A DNA stretch of 64,000 bases from Acanthornis magna (taxonomy: Eukaryota > Chordata > Aves > Passeriformes > Acanthizidae). The stretch covers positions 4,155,001-4,219,000 of the forward strand of contig JAWUZG010000056.1 in NCBI GenBank assembly GCA_036785705.1. Reading direction: 5' to 3'. Positions 33,201-48,200 of the stretch are shown here, in pieces (position 1 is the stretch's first letter; the number at the start of each line of letters is the position of its first letter). The notes under the pieces are model-generated. The model was not told the origin of the DNA. It did no database searches and worked only from the letters and a program-made list of their open reading frames with translations. Position numbers and translations under genes: made by a program.

Positions 33201-36200
33201 AGGCTCAGGTGGTTATTTACCTTGGTTAACTTACCCTAATGGTAGTTTTTCTGGATACTGAAGCTTTTTTCACGCTTTTGTAGTTTGAATTTTTTTGAAA
33301 GTGGGCCTGCCCAGTGGTGCTTTCAGTTTAGTTGGGATCTATTTGTTTTCTTCTACTCTTTTGTAACAGTAAGCATATGTTGTCTGCAGACATGTAATAA
33401 AATATTAAAATATGATTGAAATATATACATATTCCTTACTAAGGAGTTATATAACCAGGAACATTTGCTATCCATCACTTCAAATAGACTTTCTCAAGAG
33501 AATTTGCTAAGTGTACATGTATTCCTATGTGTGTGTGTAAATATGATATATAGTGCAAATTTTATTTAAAATGTTGCCAAATTGAAATACAAGCTGTGTC
33601 TTTTTAGAAGTAAAGCTTTGCTTCTTTTCATTGAAGTTTTATAGGTTTTAGAAGCTTAAAGTAAGAGGTCTGTGTTTGGTTTTGATTATTTGCTTAGGCA
33701 TTTCATTGCTGATCAGGGAGTAGGTTCTACTGCTTTATCCAGAATATAATCCATTACTGTATTCCATCACTACCATAAAGGCTTTTTTAAGGGAGGGATC
33801 CCTAATTTATCTTTTTTTTCCTTTCCACTGGAAAATAAGCTATTTAAGTGTGGCTTAAACCGTGTCATTGTTGAAAAGATCTGTCCGAGGGGGAGCAGAG
33901 CAGTGCATTCCGCGGGGCTCCGCTCCGCAGGGCTCCCGCGGGGCCGGCAGGGGGCGCCATCGGCGCGGGGAAGCCCTCACGGCGTTGGCGGGAACGGCCC
34001 CGGGAGAGCGACCTGGGGAGGCTGAGGGACGGAGCCAGAACCGGCGGGACACCGAGGGGAAGCTAAGGCTACGGCCTGAGAGCGACGGCTCTTCCCGAGT
34101 CCTTTCCGGAAGAGAAGGCGTGATAGTAAAAATGAATTGTGGCAAGGTTATGTAGGGTTTTTTTCCTGACTTTTTTGGTCCTCGGGGCGTTTCTTGGTGG
34201 GTTTCTGGGGAATGTGTGTTTTAAGATTGCTTGCATGTGTTGTGCAAGATTAATCAACAAATGTACATGGGTTTGATATCCATCGAAAGTAGATCTGGCC
34301 CTCGATCTTTATTCAGAAGTTTTTTCTATCATTCTGCCTTTATGAATACTGAGTAAAGCTAGGATGCATCCTATTTTTTGGCTGAGCTAACTTCCTTTAG
34401 AAAAGGAATAGTGTTTTTTAAATGTCTGTAATTAGGATGAACTCTCAATCAAGGAAAAAGGTCTTACTCAGTTAATGGTCTTCTTAGAATGTGGTTTGCA
34501 TTAGTTGATTTTGATCTTTGAATGAACTGTGTTGGTAGGGAAGGTACAGGACTGACTTCAATGGGGGCAGCAGACCCTCCTGCATGGACGACAGTGACAT
34601 AAAGTACACATTTGGACTGGATTAAGGACTGGGAAAGCTTTGAGAAGGAAGACAGAGCAGGAAGAGATTCATAGAAGCTGAGAGAAAACTGATCTAAAGA
34701 ACTTTATAGGTGATTGCCTTAAAGCTTGGGAAAAAACTACAGCAAGTTTTGAAAGGAATAAAATTAATGAAGGCTGATTTTCTATTAAAGCAATTTTTTA
34801 ATCTAGTTCTCACCTCCCCACAGTGTGAAACACAACACCAGCTCAGTTAGTTTGAAACTGAGTCTCTGATGAGTGGCCAGATGTTTTCTGCCAAATAGAA
34901 TGGATAGCTTCCTCTTCCTTGGTGGTAAAACTGGCTTACATTTCTCTTCTTTCTACATACCAATTTCATATAATCAAACTTCTAGGGAACAAAGAAAGCC
35001 CCTTAATTTAAGACTTCTAAACATACTTTGTTATTTGATATCTTCAATGTGTTGAAATGTCATTGGAGAAGATGAAGAAAAAAAAGAGTGCTAAATGCTT
35101 GTTTCTTTAGGAATCCTAGTTAAAAAGCATAGATACACAGTCAAGAAATTTAATTAAAAAATAAAGATTTTCTGAAACAAATCTAACCTGCTTTCTAAAG
35201 AAAGATATCACTAATATTGTTTGCTAGTGTTTATCTTTTAGTTGAAGACTTGTGTTTTTTACACAAAACACTAACAGAAGGTAATACATAATTGGAATAA
35301 ACAGCTATAAGGAGAATAATGTCTGTCGTTCTTAAAGTTCTGAATCATATCTTGAGGAACAGTACTATTAATGATACATTCATATTTGTGATGTATTACC
35401 TGCACGGGTATTATTTCATGATTTTCACAGCCTCCCGCTAAACCCTCACATTCAGATGTTGGGTTTCATTTTGCGGTATTTTGTTGCAGTGGCATCTAGA
35501 AGGCCTTTTGTATCTGTGTGTGCTTTTATTTTGTTATTCAGTTACTGGTGCTCTTTTTTTAACATGCACAGGTGACCTACTGAGGTCCTAACCTGGATTA
35601 TGCTGTAATTCCATGACACTAGCCCCTTGGAAATACCCTGTTTAGGAATAGCTGAAAAGCCCAGTAGGAGAGGAGGCTGCCAACAGAACTTTACCAGCAA
35701 AAGGCTACAAGCTGCTTTGAGAATAAGTTTAAAAAAAAAAATTTAAAAAATAGGGGTTTTCCAGCTAGTGTTCCAAGGAAATTCTTGCATGGAGTTGGGT
35801 TAGAAAAGCTTCCTCTGTCCAAAGCCTTATGCCTTACTGTGCTTTGAGGTACTCCTCTTGTTTACTGCATGATATTAGGATAAAGTCATGGAGGAGCAGT
35901 TTGAAAATCTGTTGTTTAGGCCCTTTTCAGACTGATGCCAAAATCCATGGTATGTCAGTGGATTTCAGGGGCACTGTATACAGATCAGAGTAAGTCTGCT
36001 AAATGCACTGAACTTCTTATGCTTTGGAAATTGTTTTCTTAAAAATGTAATGGCCATGCTAAGTGTGAAGTTCCTGTTTTATTTTATCTTCCAGTAAGCA
36101 CTCACCCATCTGCCTGGGGGTTCTTACAATGCTCTAAACATAGCATTTTTTATTTACATAGAAATTTTGACATATCAATATGTCTTAATGGTTGATGGGG

Positions 36201-39200
36201 CTTTCAGTTCGTTTTTGTTGGTTAATTTTGTTAACATATAACTTTTCCAGAAAATGAAAAGGTTTGGACAGGAGCTTTCTATTTTGAGGAAATGAAAACA
36301 CTTTTCATATGTTCTGGGAAGACACTTCAATAGAAACGCCCAAATGGCATGTGAAGTAAATCAAAATAAGTTAAAGTATGCTTCCCAAATATTTGTGTTG
36401 GAAGGACTCTACACTTTTTACTTCATAGTGAACATTTCTTTTGTTACTTGGAAAATATATGTTCTAAAAATACTGTGCTGTGAGAATGTTTAGACTTCTG
36501 TAAACAAGGGGCATCCAACCTAATATGGGTGTATTGCAGTATCAAATTGCTGGACCAGGAAAATGAAGCAACTTCACTTTCATTGTTTGGGAATCAATGG
36601 CTTTCTTCTTGAGACTTTGTCATTAGGCAGTAATATTGATGAGACATAATGCTAATGGAATAGCTAACTTTGAAAATGTTCTTCTCAAGTTCTGTTGGTG
36701 ATTGAGAAAAGCCAGGCCCTGGAAACAGTTTGTAATGATGAAAGTGAATCCTGGATTATGATTTGAGCATAAATAGAACCCAGCTTTTTTGCTCTATATC
36801 CTAAAAAAACAAAACAACCTACTAATTGCAAAAACTACTACAAAGATAAAAAGATGTGTTGCACTGTTATATCTAAAAATATTATTTTCCACTGTCATAC
36901 TCAGCATATGCTTTATACTTTTTCAGAGACTCTTACAAGTACTGCTTTTAAGTAGTTTTATCTTCATCATTTGTGTCTGAGTAGTTATCTTTTTATTCTG
37001 TATTTCTTGATTTATTTATAATTAGCAATTGTATTGTTTTTAATAATATTAGGAAACATTAAAATGATAAAAATTCTAAAACTGTGTTAAAATGAAAATT
37101 TTCATTCCAAATACCAGCACAAGTTCATATTAATAATTTATCAGTAATACTTTTCAGAACCTGCTTAGTTCCTCCTTTTAGGAACTGGTTTTTCTTCTTT
37201 TTCATCTAGGAAGAAGAAAGACGTATGGCATCTATTGCAGCAAGGAAAGAGGAAGAAAGGAAGCGTGAAAGCCATAAACAGACCTTGCTTAAGGTATTTT
37301 CTGTGGCTGTTCGAAGGTTACTGTAAATCAGTTTACAGCAATAATTTATATCCTTTTTTTTTTGCTGCAGTTGTTATATATCCCAATATACCTCGATCTA
37401 TTTTTACAACTTAAACAGTGCACTCCATGAGTGAAACTGTCTTCAGTCAAATATGCAAGGTGCACCTTAGCAAAATCCCCTGCTGAACATGAGTGTGATA
37501 CGTGTCAGTGGATGGCAAACTTCGTTTTCATAAATCCAGACTAAAGGAAAGGACTTTTCCAGTGGTTTCACATTCCTTGGTCTCCCATTTTTAGGTGAAC
37601 GCTCCGACTGCAGCCATGCAGGGTGTTCTGAAGTAGTTTTCCCTTCATTCTTTCCACTTGAAATTGTTCCTTTCTGTAGAAAGAGCAAAGAGGCTGTGAG
37701 GCCACAGCCAGACTCCAGCTGTTGTCTCTGTCAGGCAATTCTTATCTCGCAGCCCAGCTGGCCTGGTTGGTGCTGACACACGAGACAGAGCTGCCCCACC
37801 AGGGGAGACCCAGGTGCCCTCCAGCATGCTCTTCGTGGGCCTGCTGACTACATGAGCTGTGCTGCTAATAGGAGACCAAAGGTCAAGAATCTAAGAGTAT
37901 CTACATTCCATTTGCTGGGTGAATATCACCATTTGTCTCCAAATCATTTTTCTTTGGAAAATAAAAGTGCCTAAAATTTTTTTGTGAGCCAGTAATGCCT
38001 ATACAATCTCTTTCAGTTTGGAAGTCAAATAAACAAAAAATGATCATGTGCATATTAAGTTTCCTAGGTAAAATCATATTTCTTGAAGGGCATTAGACTG
38101 AAAGTAGTTGCAGGAGGCTGTAAGGAATGTAGTAAATGTGTATAACTAAAAAAAAAAGACACAAACAGAATGTTAACAGTATGTTAAAAGATGTTTTAAG
38201 TGTATCAAAACCCCACAAGAACCTAAACATATTAATGAGGGAAAAAAAATTAGTATCTAGTGACTAAGAATATATTTTGATTTCCTGTATATTTGTATCC
38301 CTGTATATTTCTGTTTGTTAAAAAATAATTTATATAATAAAAAAGACTTAGATACAGTTTGGAGGTTTGGGGGGTGGTTTTGTTTTTTTTAAGCAGTGTT
38401 GTGTTTTGGTTTTGGTATTTCTTTTTTCTTTGTAAGACGGTGATGTATTTAAAATCTCTTCAGATTTCAAGTGTTGGTGACAGTTCTTAGTAGCATAAAG
38501 AAATGGAAAATTAGTAAATAATTTTCACACATGGCATTGTCTCATGCTGTTGGAAATGGATGACTAGAAAAAAAAAAGTAGGTGTTTATTTGTAGTTCAT
38601 GTTCCTTAACCATTGATGTAATGTTTCCTTGTAGCAGAGGGATTGTTTGTCTTGGTGGCCTAGATTTTGTGGTGCTTTTTTGCTAGTGGAAAATTCCCCT
38701 AGAAGAAGAAATATTTTCAACGCCTAGTGCCATCATTACTCAATTTCAAGATTACATTGTAGACTTTAATCAAGTATTTCTTATCTTCAAATAGTTAAGT
38801 GGCATAACAGTCAAATACCATTTTTTTTTTTTTTATTTTATGATTTGATGATTTTGTAGATCTTTCCTTTGTAAATGGGTTCTTATGATTCAGGCTTTCT
38901 CCCCTGCTCCACACATTTGAATTGAAGGAACAAATATGCTCATAGATACAATGTCCAGCAAAAAAAGTTGTGAACTATAGTTTCTTCATAGTTAAATCTG
39001 AAGAAGATATTTAGAGAACTATGTTCTGCATTTTTTTTAACCTTCATGTTTTTCCAATGTTTCTTACACTATAGGAAGTGTAAATGAAATTACAGGCACT
39101 TGTTCAGTAGCAAACAATTGCTGTTTTCCTGTATGCACTGCATCAAAAATGTTAATTTCAGCAATGTCATCTCTTCTTTTTCCCTTGCTGGTACTTGTCT

Positions 39201-42200
39201 GACCAAACAGCAGAATTTCTTCATCTCTTTTTCCAGGCTATTTTCTTTATTGCTTCCAACCCACTCTTCTGGGAAAGTTTGAGATGTACTTTGAAATGTA
39301 TAGAGAATGTAATTCCTTTCCAGCAGTGGTTGAACTTAATATTTATGGGAACAAGAAAAAATTATTGCTAGCAGAATCTTCACACTTGTAAAATTTGCTT
39401 TTTGTAAAATGGATTGGTGAAAGTTTTTGAAGTTCTGTAGGAATCCAGCAGCCCACAGCTGAAGGTTAACAAAGCAGTAGAGCTGTACAGTAGCTGAGGT
39501 TGAGACCCTCGCCCTCACAAACAAACAGAATTTTCTAAAGGTTGTTCTGATAAAAAGCCCTGACTATTCCAACTTCCCCCCTTTCTGTGACATGGAGCCC
39601 AGTCATCATGGAATTCTGTAGGCATTTAGCAATTAGTGCTTTCTAGCCAGAGAGCATCATAACTCCCTGGGAAATGGAACATGAAATAGAGTTTTGAGCT
39701 CTTAAAAATGGAAGAACTTTCAGAAGTAGCAGTTTCCATGTCCTAAGTAGCTTAACTTCATGCTTTCCTAAGTTGTGGATTTATTATGTTACTTTTCTTG
39801 TTTCTTTATTGCAAATATTGTGAAATTGTTTGCTGGCAGTTATGCAAAAAAGCACTAGAATGATGCATTGATTTTAAAGCATAACCACCAACCACTAGTA
39901 TAGTTTCTTCAATCTGAAACATTTAAAATGTTTTGATTAAGCAGCATATTTCAGAACAAACAAATGTGTTGATCCTGCCCTGTCGTGACTTCTGATGACT
40001 TGTGTATCTTGTTTCAGGAAAAGAAGCGGTTAACGATTGGTAATATTGCTCGGCAGTGGGAGATCCAGCAGAACCGAATCGCTCTTGAGGCTTCTTTAAA
40101 CAAAGATAAAGAAAATGAGCCCTGCCAGATCAATGGCAGTGCTACATATGTATTTCCTGAAGAAAGCAGGTATTTTATTGGGTAATATTTTTACCTGTTC
40201 ATGTCTTAAGTTCCAGGTTACTACTTCTCACCTCTGAGATCTCACTGCATTTCGTTATCAAAAGTACTACAAATCAATCCTGAAAAGATGGTTTACTTAG
40301 CTTTCAACCGTTAGTAATAAGTAATGTGTTTAAAAAGTAATGTAACAGCAACTCATTGCCTAAGGAACTGCAAGCTAAATTATTACGTGATTTTGCTAAA
40401 TAAAGGACAACTTCATGTTTACAAGAAATGTTAAATAGGAATTCCTGAGCCTTCTTGAGGCTGTTCATTTCCTTAACAACTTAGATTATTGCCTTCAGTT
40501 TAGATGAACAAAATGAAGATGTATGAACATTATGAAGATTTGTAACCTCTTTGTTTATCAAGAGGTTTCATAGTTGTATTCATGCTCTTAGTTTGAACTG
40601 CAGCATCTTTTATTGCACGGCTTTCACACTGCTGCTATTTTAACAGTAGCAGTTACCAGACTTAGTTTTAGTGTCAAGATTATTTTAGTATTCTTAGTTT
40701 AAATATATTTTTTTGCTTATTTGCATCTAAAAACGTGGTCACACGGCCAGAACCCACTACGAATGTAATGAACAATGTGTGCCTTGGATTGGCTAAAGCC
40801 AAAGTAGCACTTCAACCTTGATTAGCTCAGGCCAATGCCTGAAAAAATAGTCTGCAGGAATTCAATAGCAAATACAGCTTCCTGCTGTTGCTGGTCAATG
40901 CTGGAAATGTCAGGGATGCACATGATGTCTTTGTCTCTCACAAGTCGAGCCCATCTGAGTTTCAGTCTATTGTTGGCTAGAACTGCTTGTTATCTCCAGT
41001 CAAGTTGCTACATCTTTTGAATAATTTTTTACTTAGCATTTTCAAATTGCCATTGTCTTTTCTATTCTTGTGCTTCCAAAGCTTTCCCTTGAATGCATTT
41101 AACCACTGCTTTCTTGCCTGCTCGGTTTCTTTGCCGTTTAATTCAGTGTTGGTAATGCTCCCCCTTCACCAAGTCAATGTAACTATGGTAGTTTGACTGT
41201 TGTTCTGTTGATCTACAATTTCCCATTGCTTGAGAAATGATGCTGTTTTGATGTACGTGTTTTATTATGGTGAAGAATTTCAAGACGAGCTACTAAGCAA
41301 TAAAATTGTAGGTGAAATTCAGCATAGGTAAGTAATTAGAGCTTCACGTGTGAAGTGGTGGGCTCTCAAGATTTTCAGTTGAGTGAAATTGTAGAGTTCT
41401 GATTGTTACTGTCAAGAGAACAGCAGTCAAGTAATTACTACTAGTCAAAATATATTAAAAATACCAGGAATGTGGTAAAGAATAAATAATAGCAATCATT
41501 ACATAACTTTCTAAACCTGTAATTTGTGCTTCTCTGAAGTTCTCTGTACACTTTAGGTCCAGTCAGCTGGGCATATCACGTTGGAAGTAGGACAAAAAGA
41601 GATGGGAGTCAGGAATACCTGGATTTATTGCTTAATTTTGAATTTGCTCTTGTGAATTGGAAAGGTCACATAAGTGATTGCTCGTGTCATAACTTTTACG
41701 TTTCATACAGCAAACAGAATGTGAAGGGGACATTGCTTAAGTAAATACATTGTTTGAAGCTGTGTTTAGATATCTAAAGCAACATGAAATATGCTAGGTT
41801 AGCATTCTGAACCAAAATTTTTAAGCAGATTATTAAATATGAATGGACTCTTTATTTAATTTGACCCCACCACCAACTCAAATACACCCAGAGCCGAAGA
41901 AGTAGAACATATACAGTGTTACTTGATGGAAAAAGGGTTTTCCAGCCTTTAGTGTATTTGAACCAGATGGGGTACTGAGAATGAATGAATGCTGAGAAAA
42001 GCCATTGTATTTGACAGTTGGGTTTTGGTAAAAGAAAGGACTGTTATTCAGTAGAGTGATGATATTGCTTCAAAATCATCTCATTTATATCCCTGTATTT
42101 TTATTTCCTCTACAGATCTCTTGATACAATCCTGAGCAGTGCAGTACAAGGCTTGTCTGTTCTAGAGTCTCATCTGGTGGAAGTGGAAGGAGACACTCTT

Positions 42201-45200
42201 GGCCTGTATGGTGCTGGGGCACTGGAGTGCCTGGATCGAAACTGGAGTGTTCAAACAGCTGGCATTATTGTCACGGTCTCCTTTATGTTCATAGAATTTG
42301 ATGAAATTGTTCAAGTGTTAGCAAAACTAAAGACAAAATTTCCTAATTGTGTGGTGAGTATGCCTCATGTTTCAGCTCTGAGCAGCTATGGAATATGTAT
42401 TCTTTAATAAAAACCTTATTTTGGCGTATCCCCCCTGCCCCTTGCTTGCCTGTAAATAGGTAAAATTATGAAATGCATATTTCTTTGTCTTATAATGCTA
42501 ACTTTGATACTTAAAAATCAATAATTTAGATATCTTTTCAGACTGGTTTTTAATTCTTTTAAATCCTTTGACCTAGCTAATTGTTTTTAGATTGCAAAAC
42601 TTGTGTGTAAATACAGTATTGTTGTTCTATACGATTGTTATGGAATCGTGGTATCAGGAAGACTTAATTTGTGTTTTGAGTTCAAAGATCAAATTGCTGA
42701 TAGGATAAAAAGATGAAGATTCCAAGGAATAGCTGACTAAATCAGTACAGTTCTTGAAATTCCTCAGTTCTTGATGAAGAAAAGCAACATGAATGAGAAG
42801 TCTCTTCAGCATGTCTCTTTTTCTTTTTTTCTTAGAAATTCAAATCAGTCATTTTGATGCAAATATTAAAATAGAGATAACAAACGTAAGCAACTTGTAA
42901 CTCAGATGTTTTAGCTCTTGGGCTCCCTGTTGCTTCTCAAGATTTTGAGTGTAACAAAACTTAATGGTTTAATTGAGATGGATAAATTTGTGGGGAGCTT
43001 AAGACCAATGTATCCATCTTAATGAAACAATTGTTTCACTGTGGATGGAGAAAAATTTGTGGGTGATAGCAGAATCACAACTAAATTTTTATCTTTGCAA
43101 TCAGTATTTCCTTCTTCCTCTTCCCTCAAGAATGCTACTGTGTAGCAGACACCATGCTCATGGGAGAATTAGTGTAGGGCAGGGTTTGAGTTAGGCCAGC
43201 ACACTGTGCCCAGTAAAAGCAGAATATTTAAAAAACATTTGTTGTACTTAATTTTATATGTAGATGTTGCAAGTGCTTTACTTGCAGAATTAAAGTAAAC
43301 GTTGCTCAAGTAGTATCATTGCTTTATGTAACATTGAAAATGTTCCTGTTTTAAGTAAAGAATTTATAAATTGCTTGGGGCTTGTAATGTTGAAATCTCC
43401 TAGTGTATGTAATACCACAGTTGGTCGATACTTTGATGTGTTTTGCTTCAGAGACCTCAAATGAAATGAGCTCAGTTGCTTCATCAGACCTATCTATGAC
43501 TGTTACAGTTTGAAAATGGAGTGGCACAGAATAGGAATCACTGTGTTCGCTCTTTATTGTTTCCTTATTCAATTTATTGGGGGTTTGACTCTTTCTAGCA
43601 CCTGAAGTTTAAGGAGACAAATCTTGTGGTGCTGCAGCAGTTCAATGCATTGGCTGAGATGCATCGCATGGAACAGTTGACAGTTGATCCTCAGGGAAAT
43701 CCGGTTGTCAACTTCACTTTGTGGAAATACTATGTTCTGTTCAGACTGAATCATTTTAATCTACAGAAGATAAATGGAGTGAAGGTAGGATGGTGTTGCT
43801 TCTTTCTTACAGTTGTTCTTACTGGATAAATTAGCGTTGTTTTTAAAAGAGCAAATGAATTCCTAATAAAATGAGCACAACACTATCAGTGTCTTCTCAG
43901 TATGACGGGTGATGAGATTTAAGTAGACTTCACAATGTAATTTCTTGTGCAATTAATATTAAAATTAATATTATTTAATAAAATTCTGTGAAATTCTTAT
44001 TAAAGAACTGCTTGATTTTACTTGATTTTAAGAAGCACTTGTTTATTGTTTTTGAGAAGAGCACAGTGCTGACATTGAATACTCATACAAAAGTGTTTGA
44101 CAGATTCCTTAATAGTTTACTTATATGATAATATATGATAATTTGATACGATAATTTAAAATTGCCAGTGTTACAGAATATCATAGAATCATATTTTCTG
44201 CTTTATGCCTATAACGGGAAAAGTCTGTCAAATAGATTTTTTAATTTTAATTTTTTCTGCTTACTATGTACAAGATCTTTAGTGTGGTTTTTTATTTTGG
44301 TTGGGTGTGCATTTTATGTTTAAATAGATAGAAAGTTAGGACACTGATACTGCTGTTCTTTGTACTTTGTATTCCCCTTTACATCAATTGAAAGTAAATT
44401 TATTCAAGCATATAAAACAGCTATTTCATACTTGAGCTTTGATCATGAAGGGGGTGAAAATAATTACAATGCAGCACAATGTTTGAATGCACATTCAATT
44501 TTAAATGCTAAATAAGTTTAAGAGATGTTATGGAAGTTAATTAGAGCAAAAATAATACACAGCTTTAGCATTTAAATCTGGTATTTTAATTTGGTCATCA
44601 TCAGATGTTTTGGATTAGATATACTTGTTATCTGATCCCGTCAAAGCTGATGTTGTGGTTTACTTGGTTTTAGTTGTATAAAACATATATTAGTTGCTCA
44701 GAAGAGCAGGAGTGGGTAAAGAGCTTAAATGAATTAGCTAGCAAAGAAAGGATGGATGGAAATAGGACTCTCTCCAACAGCACAGTATCTTGAAAAGGGA
44801 AAAATGAAGTGACAGTCAGTGATCCCATGAAAAATACAGAAAAACTTCAAATTTAGTTGTTTACTGAAAAAATGCTCTTCAAATTTGATTTTAAAAATAT
44901 AAAGTTTATTTCTCTTTTTACTGCAACATATTTTCAAAATCAACACTTGTGATTCAGATGAAAGCAAAGAGAAGATAAATCTTGCCTGTTTGGTCTTCAT
45001 GGAGAAAGAAAGTAGCGCAACTGTTTAAGTAGACTTTTTGTTGCAATTTCAAGGTCAACAAGTTCAGTCCCTGAAGGAAAACTGTGTATTTAATAGTTCT
45101 TGGGGATGATTTTAGTAAATGGAGCACATGTAACACAGCATGATTTTATGTAGGACATATATCAGATCTTAAATATGTATGACAAGAACATTTTTGTCCT

Positions 45201-48200
45201 CAACAAACCTTTTCAGCCAGACCACACTACATGAAGATGTGCACACAGATTTTTTTTTTTTCCTAGTGTCATTAATAATTTGAAAAGTGTCACAGCCAAG
45301 CAGAAGAAAGAGATGAGCTCTGATTGCTGTTTTTCATTATCCTACAGCAGAAGTCATGATATCCAGCTTTGCAGATGTATATCGCCTATTGGATTAACAT
45401 GAGTAATAGAAAATTCTGTTTCAATGTAAAGAACACAACCCCTAAAGTAGTTCTCAGACCTTAGATCAGCTCTAAATAACAGTTTCAGATGACAGAAAAG
45501 GAAATGTGCATATTCTGCTGTTCTGATTATTATTTTTGTGCAATGTTGGTGGAGACTATTGTGTTGTCAGCTCTGGGGTACACAGAGTTGCAAAGTAAAA
45601 GCAATATACACTAACTGAATTAACTAAATAAATTGCATAACTCTAGCACTTTTAAACTGTAAAAAAACTGTTTAAAAAGCTTTTATTTTCTCCCCAGCCT
45701 TCCCTCTCCATTCCAGTTAATGTTCCAGGCTAGAAGCTGAGTGTTGATCTCCCCCTAAAAATGATTCTGTTCCCTTATCCAGTTGTTATGTTTACTAACT
45801 GTGAAGAAGCACGTTCTCTTTATTGAGGTACTACTTGAAGTTTCTGCCAGAGACAGTAATTTCAGATTAATTTTAAATTGTCAAGGTTTGAAGTTACCAA
45901 ACCCTCCAGACTGCTGTCCACCCATTGGTATGGAATAGAGTGTGACAGATGCACCCCATTCCCTGAGCTGGGCCTGCTGGCACAGTTGGTGCCTGTTCTG
46001 TGTACTTGGCAAGGAGCAGGCATAAAGCCTTACATTTATGTGATACTACCGTTATAATCTTTTTGTGATTAATGGAGCAAACAATGCACTGCAGTAAGAT
46101 AGAGACCATGAGTTTTTGTGAGCTGGAGAGCGTATTCAGCATTGCTGTCTCTGTTGACCTGGTCCTTATGCTTCTCTTAACATAAATAAATACATTAAAA
46201 TCACTTATTTCTCCAGCAGGCATTTCTGCCTGCACTGGGCTTTGTTTCCCTAGCTGCCTTCTGTGCTCTTTGTTTTAGACCTTGCTTCTGTTACAGACTG
46301 TTCAGCAAGGTCATCTACTCCTAGGCTACTAGGACTTAAACTTAATTTTAAGTGAAAATGAACAGTTCCAGACACTGTGAAAAATGGAATTGACTTTGTT
46401 TCGAATTTCCTGATCTATGTTTTCACTGAATTTACCCCTGCATTATGCTGTTGCAGTATACTTTAGGTAAGTGGAGATTGTACAGTCTCTAAACATTACA
46501 CAAGAATACAATGAAAGTCTGTTAATGTGGATCAAAATTCCATTTTACTCACAAATTTGAATAACACGGACTACAAAGTTTGTCTGGAAGTGCTTAGCAA
46601 ATATTGTGAGTATTGAAGCATATTTAATGATGGGTTGCTTTCCCAAAATATGTTATAGGATGAATGGAAATCAAATTTCTTCCAGAAGTTAAGAAGTCAA
46701 TGAGTAAGTTTCATTGTCCAGTGTTATCCAGGTCAGATTTAGATGATCGTAAAGATTGCTTCTGCACTCAGTACAAAGCCAGGAGTCCAGCAACTGTGCC
46801 AACAAACTTTTGGCAGTTGAAGTCAGTTCATAGTCTGGCCATCAGGGTAGGAGAAACACAGGCCATGGTCTCCAGAGATTACCAGCCAAGACAAACAAAA
46901 AATAATCACCACCACCACCAAAGAATGAATCCCTTCCACTGTCTTTACACTTTGCAATTTTGTATAAAATGAATCCTGAAAATTTTTCAACCATTGAAAG
47001 TTAGTTTAAAGAGACAGCTTTAACTTAATGTTGGAACTGTAGTATGGTAGACATTTAGAGAAATATAATGAGTGAACACTTATTTTCAGGAGCTGAAAAA
47101 TGCAGAGAAAAAGTTTTCCCTCTAAAGCCTCTCTTTTATAAAGTCTTTTTCATGATGCTGCCAAAATAAGAGAGTCTATAAGTTATCTTTTCACATATGC
47201 ATGCCCAGAATCTTTCTGTTTCTCCAGCATAAGTTAATCAGAAATTTTCCAGTAGGTACATGCAGTGTGGAGCAGAATTAATATGTCTGGCCTTCAGAAA
47301 ATGAATGTAAGAAACCTTTATAAAATTCCTAATTTCACGAAGACTATCATGAAGCACAGGGCAGCATGTATATACATTAAAATATCCAGAACTACAGGAA
47401 ATAAAACAAGCACCAGTACCTCATTTAATTTCTTCTAAAGTTTATTTAAAGTGCCAGTAAAAGCAAATCCATTTTTTGAAGATATGCCTGCAACAGATCC
47501 GTGTGCAGTGTTCTGTATAACAAATTTCAGTTACCTCTCAATGTATGTTTGTAATGAAATATGAATATTCTAATTTTGAATGCAATTTTTTTTCTTTTTT
47601 ATTCCCTTCTCGCTTTCTCACAGGTTACTGAAAATGATATTGTAAAGGCAGAAAGGCTCTTTGGCATTCTGGCATATGTGGCATCTTCGGAGCTGCCACA
47701 TTATCGCATGCTTTCCTTATTTGGAGAATCCAGGTAAAATACAAGGAACAGAACTGGAGTTTTGTCCAGAATGTGTTGTTTAACTCTTTTGTACACTGAT
47801 ATGATAAATTCATTTTAGGTAAAAAGATAAAAATTTCACAAATTCCAGCTTTTAGAAGTTAGGTCCTCTGCATAATGCACAGGTGTTACCATCTCCTGGT
47901 CCAGGTAGCCAGAGGTTTTCACAGAACTTGTATAAAGTCTGCTGAGGAGATGAAAAGGCACATGCACACAAATGAACTGCGTGTTCAATTCTCCATTTGT
48001 TCTGGGATTGATGAAGACTTGTGGACCTTCATGATGGGAACTGGCTATTTTTAGTGGGTATTTTATAGTGGGTAATTAATGGTTAACAGAGTTAAGACTT
48101 GGATCGTAAAAAAAGGTGAAACCCCCCTATTTTTGGTCTTCTATAGATGAATATTTAATAAAAGTTAAAGCTGCAAGGCTTCCTCTTTAGGAGATGCTAT

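Larger units (their letters stand above)
30553..37209 (+). other. LRRC49: LRRC49 intron 9 (largest intron)
   Basis: The intron is 6,657 nt, phase 0. It holds the isolated GC-rich island at 33880-34115 and a short CR1 tip at 35572-35617. The rest is AT-rich. Confidence 0.85.

Noticed and set aside
44173..44195. ATCATAGAATCATA, like the tip of a reversed CR1
   Set aside because: Only about 14 bp match, too short to claim an insertion.
46664..46972. 102-codon frame with a His run in intron 13
   Set aside because: The His run comes from a short (CAC)n stretch. There are no plausible splice sites in phase 0 with the neighbours.
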